64,000 bases of DNA from JACRCT01 sp049841135 (GCA_049841135.1 JASGHK010000005.1:1550001-1614000), one strand, 5' to 3'; counted from the stretch's first letter, positions 21,208 through 29,377 are shown. Notes: generated by a model from the sequence alone, not told the origin. Translations and numbers: made by a program.

Positions 21208-22281
21208 CGGAGCTCCTGCGAGCCTTCGAGGGCGATTCGGACGATGCGCGAGTCCATCCGGACTGTTCGTGGGCTGCCCAGCTCCAGCCGGTGGACGGTG
21301 ATGTCCTGCGCGAGGTCCGTTCCGTCCGCCTCGCGCTGAAGCGACGCGATGGCCTCGATGCAGTCCCTAGAGTGCGTGGTCGCAAAGACCTGCAGGTCGA
21401 GCTTCCGCGCCGCCTCCACGAGGAAGCGCCAGAGGCGCGGCAGCACGGTGTAGTGGAGACCGTCGTCGAGCTCGTCGACGAGGAGCACGCCTCCCGTGGC
21501 GACCCCGAGCGCCGTCGAGAAGCTCGACCAGCCGTTTGAGCCCATCGCCGAACTCGCTCAGGGGAAGCCGCCCCGGGACCCCTTTAAGCCGCAGGTAGAT
21601 GCCACCGTACTCAACCTCTCCAAGGTCGCCGCTGCCGACCGCCACACGCTCGATCCGCGGGTCGGCCAGAGCGGCACATTCGCTGACCCGGTCTTCGTGC
21701 TCGGTGGCGACAATGCTCTTCCACAGCTTGCCGATGAACCGGGCCCCCGGAATGCCTGCCGGTACCAAGACGACATTCGCGGCGTCCTGGAGCTCGTCCA
21801 CGCTGCTGCGCGCCAAGTCCCGCGACTTCGCGGAGATGCCGCGCCCGCCAACCAGCAAGACCGGGGGCTGCTCCCGCTGATCGGTCCGGCAGTGCAGGTA
21901 GAAGCTCCACTTCGGCTCCACCCCGAAGACAGTGACGGACGCCTGCGCCAGCGTCGTGCCCGAAGCGACCGAGAACTCGCTCTGCGGTACAGGGACCTTC
22001 CTTTCGTAGGCAACCTCAATCCTTCGGCCATGAAACAGGGAGCCCGCGTCGAGCACCTTGTCCTCACCCTCGAGTGGCTCGTCGACCCCCGCGCCTCGTC
22101 GTTCCAGCCCTTCCCAGAGCCGCTTGGGAGAGGCCCCAGACGCGAACCACTCGGCTGCTTCCAACAGCGCCGTCTTGCCGCAGTTGTTCGCACCCACGAA
22201 GAGGTTCACTCGCGTCAGGCCCTCTACGGAGAGCTTCTGAAAACACCTGAAGTTCTCGACCGTCAGATCAGGGAGCAGCAT
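21204..22281 (-). CDS. AAA/ABC-type ATPase (OLD-like), partner of DUF3226 protein (one frame break)
   Basis: About 358 residues after removing one extra base near 21520. Begins LPDLTVENFRCFQKLSVEGL, the usual opening of RecF/OLD-like ATPases. Walker A is GANNCGKT (residues 30-37), the signature-like segment is LSEFGDGLKRLVEL, Walker B is GGVLLVDELDDGLHY, and the switch histidine is in FATTHSRDCIEA. It has no nuclease domain of its own; that part is supplied by the overlapping downstream DUF3226 gene. The start at 22281 has AGAGGA just upstream. The 153 bases before it hold no gene and should contain the promoter. Such an ATPase would sense a trigger and control the TOPRIM partner; the trigger is unknown. 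Confidence 0.75.
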
Positions 22282-22434
22282 TCGAGAGTCCTCTTCGGGG
22301 CCGCCCGGCATTTCGGCGAGCTGGCATGCGTACGAGTGCCGCAATCCTATGCACTTCGGCGGTGCGCGTCTTCGGTTTGCCTGGCCACGCTAGGCAGGCT
22401 GGCGTCGGCCCAGCTTGACCACTGGCTTCCTTGC

Positions 22435-22773
22435 TCACCGACCGACGGCGTCCACCCAGTAGACCGAGACCTTCGGGTCGCTCGAGGGCAGCCGGGTCAG
22501 CACGGTATCCCCCTCGCCCGCAACCGCTTCGCCCAGCGCCGGCCGCAGCCCCAGGCTGTAGGCCATGGGATCGGCGAGGAGCTGCTCGCGCACGGGATCG
22601 GGCGCCGGCGTTCGCAGACCTAGCACCAGCGCCGCGCATGCCGCCGCGGCCAGCGTCGGGACGCCCAGCAGCCACGCCCGCCTTCGCCGCCGCGCTTCCA
22701 GCTTTTGCCGGAGCAGCGCGAGGCCTCCGGGCGGCGGTTCGATGTGCCTGAACAGCTCGCTGCGGCGGGTCAT
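22435..22773 (-). CDS. Small single-helix membrane protein, putative anti-sigma factor
   Basis: A 112-residue protein whose ATG overlaps the sigma factor's stop by four bases. Residues about 1-30 are basic and cytoplasmic (LALLRQKLEARRRRR), a membrane helix follows (LLGVPTLAAAACAALVLGL), and about 55 residues lie outside. The position directly after an ECF sigma gene and the topology suggest it holds the sigma factor inactive at the membrane, but it lacks a visible zinc-binding HxxxCxxC motif, so that role is inferred from context. Confidence 0.6.
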   Translation of the reverse strand: MTRRSELFRHIEPPPGGLALLRQKLEARRRRRAWLLGVPTLAAAACAALVLGLRTPAPDPVREQLLADPMAYSLGLRPALGEAVAGEGDTVLTRLPSSDPKVSVYWVDAVGR

Positions 22774-23345
22774 GACGCCACCTCCTGCTGCTGCCTCGGC
22801 TCGTTGTCGTCCTCGATGGGCCCCAGCGCCTCTTCGAGCTTCTTGAGCGCTGCGTTCCGTCGCGAGGCCACCGTGCCCTCGGGGATCTCGAGCGCCCGGG
22901 CGATCTGGCCGTAGCTCATACCCGAGAACTCGCACATCACCACCACGCTCTTGAGCTTCTCCGGGAGCTCGTCGACCGCGCGCTGCAGGGCCGCATCGCG
23001 CTGGTGGTCGGCGAGTGCCTCGTCCGCGGCCTTGCCGGCCCCGCTGCGCTCGGCGACGGCTTCCAATGTCAGCCACTGCCAGAGCTTGCGCCGTCTGCGC
23101 CGGTGGGCGGCTGCGTTGAGCGCCAGCCGCCACACCAGCGGTTCGACGGTCGCGACGTCCACTCGGGCCGCCATGTCCCAGAGCTTCACGAAGGCCTCCT
23201 GGACGACGTCGCGGGCCTCGGCCGAATCCCAGATCCAGCGGTAGACGGCGTTGAACAGAGGCTTCTCGAGACGGCGGTAGAGCTCCTCGAAGACGGGCTG
23301 GCTGAGCGGGGCGCGGGCGTCACGGCTGCTTGGATTCGAGGCCAT
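22770..23345 (-). CDS. ECF-family RNA polymerase sigma factor
   Basis: A 191-residue sigma-70 family factor with the two ECF domains. Region 2 is about residues 22-60 (FNAVYRWIWDSAEARDVVQE), region 4 about residues 130-175 (LPEKLKSVVVMCEFSGMSYG then IPEGTVASRRNAALKKL), separated by a short linker. It directs RNA polymerase to a small regulon. The start overlaps the end of the upstream lipoprotein gene by 26 bases and the stop overlaps the membrane protein gene by four, so all three form one operon: lipoprotein, sigma factor, membrane regulator. Confidence 0.88.
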   Translation of the reverse strand: MASNPSSRDARAPLSQPVFEELYRRLEKPLFNAVYRWIWDSAEARDVVQEAFVKLWDMAARVDVATVEPLVWRLALNAAAHRRRRRKLWQWLTLEAVAERSGAGKAADEALADHQRDAALQRAVDELPEKLKSVVVMCEFSGMSYGQIARALEIPEGTVASRRNAALKKLEEALGPIEDDNEPRQQQEVAS

Positions 23346-24063
23346 TCCGCAGGTCCGCTCGCATCACGTAGAAGAGCGTCTGCTCCTCGGCGCCGTCCTT
23401 GCCTTCCTTCCAACCGGACTGGCCCAGCACCACCAGCTGCTCGGGCCGGAGCTGCACGATGGTATCCAGGTTCCGGCGGCCGGCGTTGAGGTTGACGCGC
23501 GCCAGCACTACGCCGCTGGTCGTGGACACGTCGTGCCGCACGCTGATCGAGTCTCCGTTGTCGACGCGCCCGGTGTCGCCGGCGATGGTCGAGAGCTTGA
23601 GCTGCTCGAGCCTGCGGAACTGCATCGGGCCCTGGCTGCGGGTCAGCTCCTCCAGCGCGGGCTTCACCTCCATCAGCTCCGGCGGCAGGTCGCCCGCCTT
23701 CTCGCCTGCGGGCAGCCGCTTGCCGAGGACGAACCAGTAGTTCATGTCGACGCGGGTCGGCGGCGTCGCTGGGCGTTTGGAGACCTGCTCGACGATGGCG
23801 CGCACGCCGGCCTGCACCTTCTCGGGCGCGAGCACGACCATCCGTCCGTCGGGCGTGATGGTGACCCGGCCGTTCGGCGGCTCCTTGGCGTCGGAGACGT
23901 TCCCGAGCACGCGGGCCAGGGCCTGGCGGAGGTCACCGGCGGTGCCCTGCGGGACCTCGTAGATCTGCAGCTCCATCTCGGACTTGGCCGGCGGGGTTGG
24001 GGGCTGCGGGGCGTTGCAGGCGCCGAAGAAGAGCGCGAGGGCTGCGACGAAGAGCTGCTTCAT
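23320..24063 (-). CDS. Lipoprotein with secretin N-domain-like region
   Basis: A 247-residue protein with lipoprotein signal LFVAALALFFGAC and a strong GGAGG ribosome site before the ATG at 24063. Residues about 30-100 (DLRQALARVLGN then GRVTITPDGRMVVLAPE then VRAIVEQVS) resemble the small ring-forming domains of secretins, though there is no secretin channel. The rest is beta-rich with conserved NYWFVLGKRLP. As first gene of the sigma factor operon it may be the envelope component that senses or relays stress to the sigma system (inference). Confidence 0.65.
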   Translation of the reverse strand: MKQLFVAALALFFGACNAPQPPTPPAKSEMELQIYEVPQGTAGDLRQALARVLGNVSDAKEPPNGRVTITPDGRMVVLAPEKVQAGVRAIVEQVSKRPATPPTRVDMNYWFVLGKRLPAGEKAGDLPPELMEVKPALEELTRSQGPMQFRRLEQLKLSTIAGDTGRVDNGDSISVRHDVSTTSGVVLARVNLNAGRRNLDTIVQLRPEQLVVLGQSGWKEGKDGAEEQTLFYVMRADLRNGLESKQP

Positions 24064-24173
24064 GGGTTTCCTCCGGGGCTTTTGCGAAGCGGGTTTGGCC
24101 GTTACTACCCGCGAGCGCAGAAATCCTTCGAAGCACGATGCTTCAGACGCCAAGGGTTCGTCTTTGCTGGGGT

Positions 24174-25256
24174 TTAGCGCCGCCCGAAGACCATGGCGAA
24201 CTCGGTGCCGCTCTCGTCGGAGACGAACTCCACGGTCCCGCCCATCGCCTCGGTCAGCATCTTCACGCCGTACAGGCCCAGCCCGGTCCCGCCACGCTTG
24301 CCGTAGGTCCCGAAGGGATGGAACAGCGTCGCCCGCACGTCGGGCGGGATGGGCTTGCCGCCATTGCGCACCGAGAGCCGGATGCCGCCGTCGGAGGTGG
24401 GCGCGATCCGAAGGACGACTTCGTCTCCGCGCGGTGAGGCCTCGATGGCGTTCTTCACCAGGTTGTCCACGCAGCGCTGGAGGTGGATCGGATCGAGCTG
24501 GAGCACGGCGCGGTCGGCCTCGCTCGCCGGACCGGAGTCGCCGAGCAGGGTCAGCTTCAGGCCGAGCGCCGAGGCGGCCGCGCCCAGCGTCTGGAACGAA
24601 GAGCGGGCCGCCGCGAACAGATTGAATTCTTGGAGATCCAGCTGCAGCTTCTTGGCCTTGAGCTTTTCCAGGTCCAGCGTGGTGGCGATGAGCTCTTGCG
24701 CCCGGACGGCCTGCGACTTGGCCCGCACCAGCAGATCGCGCTGGTCGCCATTGAGCGGGCCCGCGAGCTCGCCGAGCACGGCGCCCAGGAGCGACTGGAT
24801 GGCAGCCACCGGCGACTTGAGGTCGTGCCAGACCACCAGCTCGTAGAGCCTCTTCAGCTCCTCGGCCTGCTTGCGGTCGGTCTGGTCGATCGAGATCGCC
24901 ATGTAGCCGGCGATCTGATCGCCCTCGCGCACCGGCGTGATGGTCAGCAGGACCGGGATCTCGGACCCGTCCTTGCGCCGGTTGACCAGCTCGCCCTTCC
25001 AGAAGCCGACCTTCGGGTCGGAGATCTGCGTCCACATGTGGACGTAGACGGCGTCGCTGGTCAGCGCCCCGCGCACCAGGCTCGTGCGCTGGCCGACGAC
25101 CTCGTGCTCCTGGTAGCCGTGCATCGCCAGCCACGCCTGGTTCGCCCGCAGGATGCGGCTGCGCGGGTCGGTCAGGACGATGCCGTCGGTGCTGTCCTCG
25201 AACGAGCGCCGGAAGATCTCGGCGTCGAGCAGCGGCCCGAGATTGAGCTCAGCCAT
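24174..25256 (-). CDS. PAS-domain sensor histidine kinase
   Basis: A 360-residue soluble kinase. A PAS/PAC domain occupies about residues 12-132 (FEDSTDGIVLTDPRSRILRA). The phosphoacceptor region has VWHDLKSPVAAIQSLL with His near residue 144. The ATP-binding domain shows the N box LVKNAIEAS, and the G boxes FGTYGKRGGTGLGLYGVKML. No membrane helices or receiver, so it should sense an internal signal through PAS and pass phosphate to an unknown regulator. It starts 6 bases after the stop of the Arg-rich repeat protein, so it is the last gene of the methylase/repeat-protein/kinase operon. Confidence 0.85.
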   Translation of the reverse strand: MAELNLGPLLDAEIFRRSFEDSTDGIVLTDPRSRILRANQAWLAMHGYQEHEVVGQRTSLVRGALTSDAVYVHMWTQISDPKVGFWKGELVNRRKDGSEIPVLLTITPVREGDQIAGYMAISIDQTDRKQAEELKRLYELVVWHDLKSPVAAIQSLLGAVLGELAGPLNGDQRDLLVRAKSQAVRAQELIATTLDLEKLKAKKLQLDLQEFNLFAAARSSFQTLGAAASALGLKLTLLGDSGPASEADRAVLQLDPIHLQRCVDNLVKNAIEASPRGDEVVLRIAPTSDGGIRLSVRNGGKPIPPDVRATLFHPFGTYGKRGGTGLGLYGVKMLTEAMGGTVEFVSDESGTEFAMVFGRR

Positions 25257-25262
25257 GCGACC

Positions 25263-26885
25263 TCAGCGCTTCCCACCCCTCGGCCCGCCGCCCGGCTTGC
25301 CGAAGCGGCCCCCACCTGGCTTGCCAAACTTCTTGAACGGCTTCCCACTCTCGAACCGCGGGCGGTCACCGGGCTTCTTCCAAGGCCGAGCCTCACCCCC
25401 TGACCCCCTCTCCGGCTTCGCGGAGAGGGGGAACTCACGGCGCTCTCCCGAGTTGAACTTGGGACGGTCGCCGAACGGTCGGCGCTCGCCGGGCTTGCCT
25501 TGGAACCTGGGGCGGTCGCCCTGGAAGCGCGGCTTGTCACCGAACGGCCGGCGGTCCGCACCGCGCTCGCCCGGCTTGCCCTGGAACCTGGGACGGTCGC
25601 CCTGGAAGCGCGGCTTGTCGCCGAACGGCCGGCGATCACCACCGCCCTCGCCCGGCTTGCCCTGGAACCTGGGCCGGTCGCCTTGGAAGCGCGGCTTGTC
25701 GCCGAACGGCCGGCGATCACCACTGCGCTCGCCCGGCTTGCCCTGGAACCTGGGGCGGTCGCTCTGGAAGCGCGGCTTGTCGCCGAACGGCCGGCGATCA
25801 CCACCGCCCTCGCCCGGCTTGCCCTGGAACCTGGGGCGGTCGCCTTGGAAGCGCGGCTTGTCGCCGAACGGCCGGCGGTCACCACCGCCCTCGCCCGGCT
25901 TGCCCTGGAACCTGGGGCGATCGCTCTGGAAGCGAGGCTTGTCGCCGAACGGCCGGCGATCTCCACCGCGCTCACCCGGCTTGCCCTGGAACCTGGGGCG
26001 GTCGCCTTGGAAGCGAGGCTTGTCGCCGAACGGCCGGCGATCATCCCGGCGCTGGTCGCCCTCGGGCCTGGGCTTGCCCTGAAAGCGCGGCTTGTCCTCG
26101 AAGGACCGACCGCCGAACCCTCGGCGTTCCCTGGGCATTTCGCTGCCGGAACCCTCTCGCCTCTGGAAGGCGGGGCGCTGGCCGCCTTCGCGAGCGAACC
26201 GCTGCCGGCGGTCCTCGGCTGGAGTCTGCTGAGCGGGCATTGACTCAGGCTCGGTTGCCGTCGCTTCGGGCTGCTCGCCCCCCAGGTCCTGGATAGGCGG
26301 AAGAGCGGCTTCGCTCGCCTCGGCCAGCGGCTCCTGGGCTGCTTCGGTCGGCTGAGTCTGATGCTCGGCCGGAGCGGGCACGAACCGTTCGGCGATCGGC
26401 TCGAAGCCTGGCACCAAGGTCCTCTCGGTGAGCGGCACCGGCAGGACTCCAGGCTTGGGGCTGTCACGCTTGCCCGCGCTGCTGAACAGGCCACGGCCCG
26501 CTGGAAGGTCGCGCTTGGGCGGCGACGACGGCAATGCCGGCTTGGGCTCGCGCGCGGGCTGAGCTGCTCGCTCGCCCTTGCGCACCACCTTCACCAGCTC
26601 CACGCCCTTGCGCCGGCGCTCCTTCTTCTCGGCCCACTCGACCAGGAAGTCGTAGCCCTCGAAGTAGATTCCGTCGCCTTCGGGATCGTTGGGGTCGAAG
26701 ACCTGGACCTTGTCGACCTGGTCCAGCTTTCCGGCCAGGTACCCGAGCGCCTTGAGCACCGCGGCGCAGTCCTCGAGCGGCAGGCCGATGGCCTCGGCGA
26801 TCGTCGGCAGGTTGCCGGGCGCTTCCAGGTTGGCTTCGAAGGCCTTGCGCAGCTGTGCGCCCGTCAGTTCCAGGGGTTGCCTCAT
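25263..26885 (-). CDS. Arg/Gly-rich tandem-repeat protein, putative nucleic-acid binding
   Basis: A 540-residue protein. Residues 1-95 form a folded, probably helical domain (LTGAQLRKAFEANLEAPGNL). Residues 95-270 are a disordered Pro/Glu/Ala linker. Residues about 275-465 are seven copies of a 27-residue unit built around RRPFGDKPRFQ and RPRFQGKPG, rich in Arg, Phe and Gly, resembling the RGG-like tails of RNA helicases; binding RNA or condensate formation is inferred. Near the C-terminus (residues about 483-498) REFPLSAKPERGSGGEA is encoded by a mobile hairpin repeat that also occurs between genes. The ATG overlaps the stop of the methylase-like gene (ATGA) and is preceded by GGGAG. Confidence 0.7.
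   Translation of the reverse strand: MRQPLELTGAQLRKAFEANLEAPGNLPTIAEAIGLPLEDCAAVLKALGYLAGKLDQVDKVQVFDPNDPEGDGIYFEGYDFLVEWAEKKERRRKGVELVKVVRKGERAAQPAREPKPALPSSPPKRDLPAGRGLFSSAGKRDSPKPGVLPVPLTERTLVPGFEPIAERFVPAPAEHQTQPTEAAQEPLAEASEAALPPIQDLGGEQPEATATEPESMPAQQTPAEDRRQRFAREGGQRPAFQRREGSGSEMPRERRGFGGRSFEDKPRFQGKPRPEGDQRRDDRRPFGDKPRFQGDRPRFQGKPGERGGDRRPFGDKPRFQSDRPRFQGKPGEGGGDRRPFGDKPRFQGDRPRFQGKPGEGGGDRRPFGDKPRFQSDRPRFQGKPGERSGDRRPFGDKPRFQGDRPRFQGKPGEGGGDRRPFGDKPRFQGDRPRFQGKPGERGADRRPFGDKPRFQGDRPRFQGKPGERRPFGDRPKFNSGERREFPLSAKPERGSGGEARPWKKPGDRPRFESGKPFKKFGKPGGGRFGKPGGGPRGGKR
25390..25437. repeat. CCCCCTCTCC hairpin element, copy 1, inside a coding gene
   Basis: GCCTCACCCCCTGAC, then a perfect 11-base stem CCCCCTCTCCG / CGGAGAGGGGG (25404-25414 and 25421-25431) around GCTTCG, then GAACTC. 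The same layout recurs at about 27786-27836 (reverse), 39349-39450 and 40318-40346. Here it lies in frame within the Arg-rich repeat gene, adding about 16 residues. Confidence 0.75.
25488..26062. repeat. Seven 81-bp tandem repeats (coding)
   Basis: The start of each unit (CTTGCCCTGGAACCTGG or a one-base variant) recurs every 81 bases at about 25495, 25576, 25657, 25738, 25819, 25900 and 25981. Units differ at only a few positions, so they have expanded or been homogenised recently. They encode the 27-residue units of the minus-strand Arg-rich protein. The repeat length is a multiple of three, so copy-number changes keep the frame. Confidence 0.9.
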
Positions 26886-27577
26886 TGCTCGCTCCCGTCC
26901 TCTTTCCCCGCCCGTTCAACCCCCGCCACCGTCAATGCCTTCGCCTGCCTCGCCCGCTTCTTCGCCAGCTCCACGCCAACGGCGGCGAGCCCTGCTTCGT
27001 TCGCCGCCGCCAGCACCGTTCCCTTGCCACAGAACGGATCGACGACAGTGTGGCACTTCGTCTGCTCTTTCACGAACCGGCACGCCAGCCGACACGCGTC
27101 CAGGCCCATCCCGCGGGTCCACACCGAAGCGCCCATGTCTGCCAGCACGTCGGGGCTCGAGCGTCCCAGGTCGACCCTGAGGTCCATCGAATAACACAGC
27201 AGATGCGAGTAGGCAGGCCGGCCGAAGGTGATGGTCCCGGGCGCCTTGCGGCAGGCGATCTTGTGCCAGAGCAGGGTCATGCCCAGGCGATCGGCCGCGC
27301 GCTGGACCAGATAGCCCTTGTCGACCCAGGCCCCGTCCACCTTGATGTCCGTCTGGAAGAAGATGGCCGGCGCGTCGCGCGGGGTCTTCTCCATCACCAG
27401 CGCCGCGGCGTCCACGAACCAGCGCTTCCAGTCCTCGAGCGAGAGCGCGGGGATCTCGGAGGTGTCGGGCAGCGAGGTGACGAAGGCGCAGCCCGCGAAG
27501 TCCTGGGGCTCCTTGAGCCAGACGATGGCGTCGGCGCAGTGGACGGTGCGCTGTGGCTCTGAGGCGGGAGCAGTCAC
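26882..27577 (-). CDS. Beta-class DNA methylase-like SAM-dependent methyltransferase
   Basis: A 231-residue protein ordered like beta-class N6/N4 DNA methyltransferases: a target-side motif first, the SAM-binding motif last. At residues about 33-40 it has TSLPDTSE where those enzymes have TSPPY, so the catalytic (D/N/S)PPY motif is changed to SLPD. At about residue 183 VDPFCGKGTVLAAANEAGL then AVGVEL is a well-formed SAM-binding motif. KAPGTITFGRPAYSHLLCYS lies between. It could methylate DNA, RNA or protein; the altered motif makes DNA adenine/cytosine N-methylation uncertain. First gene of the operon with the Arg-rich repeat protein (four-base overlap) and the PAS kinase. Confidence 0.65.
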   Translation of the reverse strand: MTAPASEPQRTVHCADAIVWLKEPQDFAGCAFVTSLPDTSEIPALSLEDWKRWFVDAAALVMEKTPRDAPAIFFQTDIKVDGAWVDKGYLVQRAADRLGMTLLWHKIACRKAPGTITFGRPAYSHLLCYSMDLRVDLGRSSPDVLADMGASVWTRGMGLDACRLACRFVKEQTKCHTVVDPFCGKGTVLAAANEAGLAAVGVELAKKRARQAKALTVAGVERAGKEDGSEQ

Positions 27578-28117
27578 GGGGGCGGGGTTCTACGACAGGA
27601 CCGCGCGATTCCAAACAAACTTTCCGGGCGGACGATGGGCCGGCGGAGGACGAAAGCTCCGAGCCACGAACCCTGACGCTCTTTCCCGCGCTGCTCGCGA
27701 CCTGCGGCATCGGCAAGCCAGCCAAGCGCTTGAGGGATCGCTGTGAGCCGAAGAGGGAGGCGTTGCATCCGCGACGCCCGGATCTCCCGGACCTGAGCCT
27801 GTCGAGAGGAGAAGCCGGAGAGGGCTGTGGTGAGGCTCGACGGCCTCGCGACGGATTAATGGTGCGGGTCCCGAAGCCTTCTTCAATGAATTCGAGGGTT
27901 TGAAAGCTCCGGCCCCAGTGAATTCAGGAGGTCGGCCGGCGGAGCCCGCGGACGGCGGAAGACCGCCGCGACGGCGTCAAGGCACCCGGCGCTCTTCCCA
28001 TCCCAAATGCAGGTTTTCCAACAGCCATCCCGGACGACGGCTTTGCTTGCATCGGGCGTGTCTGTTTGGCATCTAACTGGCCGCTTTGAACCCAACACCC
28101 CAATCGGGAGACCGCTC
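27578..28117. other. 540-bp divergent intergenic region with a hairpin-element copy
   Basis: Separates the methylase operon (minus) from the DUF481 gene (plus). At about 27786-27836 the reverse strand reads GCCTCACCACAGCCCTCTCC then GGCTTC, a diverged copy of the CCCCCTCTCC hairpin element. A second small hairpin (GGCGG AAGA CCGCC) lies near 27955-27970. Both promoters should be here, but I see no convincing -35/-10 pair. Open frames in it lack ribosome sites and gene-like composition, so none is called. Confidence 0.5.
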
Positions 28118-29164
28118 ATGACGTCCCTGGCCGTCGCCGCACTCGTGTCTCAACTCCTGGCTGCCGCCGCGCCGGCTCCGGCACCGGCCGCGGCGGCCGT
28201 CGCCGCCGACGAGGCCGCCAAGAGCGCCGCTTCGGCCGCCGCCTCGGCCGAGAAGAGCGCCGCAGCCGTCGAGAAGAGCGCCGCCGCGGTCGAGAAGGCC
28301 GCCCTGGCTGCCGAAAAGGCCGCGGAAGCTGCGCAGAAGGCCGCAGAAGCAGCCGCGACTGCCGCCGCCAAGGTCACCGCGCCCGCACCCGCGCCGGCCC
28401 CCGTCCCGGCTCCTGCCGCTCCGGCCGCTCCCGCCGAGCCCGCGCCCGGAGAGCCCAAGCCGGCGGTCTGGACCGGCGCCGCGGCGATCAGCCTCGTCTC
28501 GCTCACCGGCAACTCCGAGTCGATCGCCCTGTCGGTCAATGCCGGCGCGGAGCGCAAGTCGGAGTCCTGGATCCTGGGCCTGAAGGCCAACATGGCCTAC
28601 GGCGAGGCCAGGCCGGCGACCGGCGGCGCCTGGGAGGTCAACGCGCTCAACGCCTCGTTCCAGGCGCGCGGCGCCTTCCGCTTCACCAACCGCTACTCCG
28701 CCTATCTCGTCGGCGGCATCGACACCGACCACGTAGCCAGCATCGAGGAGCGTCCGTTTGGCGAGGCCGGCGTGGGCATCCTCTGGCTCGACGAGATGGA
28801 GGGCGACCTCTCCAAGCTCAAGCTCAACACCGACGTCGCCTTCCGCTACGCCAAGGAGATCCGCTTCCAGTACTACCCGGAGAAGATGAACCTGCCCGAC
28901 GTGGACATCGCGGCGCCGCGCATCGGCCTCGCCTTCCGCTACGCCCTGAACAAGAACGTCATCTTCACCGAGGACGCGGAAGTGCTGCCCAACATCCTGG
29001 GCGAAGTCCGGTGGCTGGTGAACTCCAACACCAAGATCTCCGCGCGCGTCGTCAACCCGCTCTCCATCTACATCTCGCTGCTCGTGAAGTACGACAGCAA
29101 GCCGGCGCAGGGGAAGGTCGACACCGACACCGCGCTGGCTTTCGGTGTCGAGGCCGGCTTCTAG
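28118..29164 (+). CDS. DUF481-type outer-membrane beta-barrel with Ala-rich coiled coil
   Basis: A 348-residue protein. After a signal peptide (SLAVAALVSQLLAAAA) comes a 70-residue Ala/Glu/Lys coiled coil built on AEKAAEAAQKAAEAAA, then a Pro/Ala hinge, then a barrel of about 220 residues that fits DUF481 (WTGAAAISLVSLTGNSES at its start, as in that family) and ends in Phe, as outer-membrane proteins do. The coiled coil before the barrel may reach through the periplasm or bind peptidoglycan (inference). ATG at 28118 with GGAG ahead of it. Monocistronic, followed by a strong terminator. Confidence 0.75.
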   Translation: MTSLAVAALVSQLLAAAAPAPAPAAAAVAADEAAKSAASAAASAEKSAAAVEKSAAAVEKAALAAEKAAEAAQKAAEAAATAAAKVTAPAPAPAPVPAPAAPAAPAEPAPGEPKPAVWTGAAAISLVSLTGNSESIALSVNAGAERKSESWILGLKANMAYGEARPATGGAWEVNALNASFQARGAFRFTNRYSAYLVGGIDTDHVASIEERPFGEAGVGILWLDEMEGDLSKLKLNTDVAFRYAKEIRFQYYPEKMNLPDVDIAAPRIGLAFRYALNKNVIFTEDAEVLPNILGEVRWLVNSNTKISARVVNPLSIYISLLVKYDSKPAQGKVDTDTALAFGVEAGF

Positions 29165-29189
29165 CCCGCCTCGACTCACAGTTCGACGA

Positions 29190-29225
29190 GAAGGGCCGGG
29201 GCCTCCGCTCCGGCCCTTCTTTTTG
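29190..29225 (+). terminator. Rho-independent terminator
   Basis: Perfect 10-base stem GAAGGGCCGG / CCGGCCCTTC around a 10-base loop, followed by TTTTT, 26 bases after the stop of the DUF481 gene. It is the clearest intrinsic terminator in the window. Confidence 0.9.
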
Positions 29226-29377
29226 ATAAGGCCTCAGCAATCCTTGGCATTTCTCGCCTGTGCCTGGCCCGAGACGTGCCGATAGAGGTCTTGTGAAAAT
29301 CAGGTCGAATTCTTCCCTCCTGGTCCGGATGGTGTTACTCCGGACCCCGGGTGGGGGGCATCGAGGGAGTGACCAGA

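Noticed and set aside
25488..26062. Regular 81-bp repeats considered as a CRISPR array
   Set aside because: There are no variable spacers; the whole unit repeats and is translated within a continuous gene.
28043..28077. TTGCTT/TTGCAT and TCTAAC before the DUF481 gene as a sigma-70 promoter
   Set aside because: Spacing is 19 to 23 bases and both boxes are weak.
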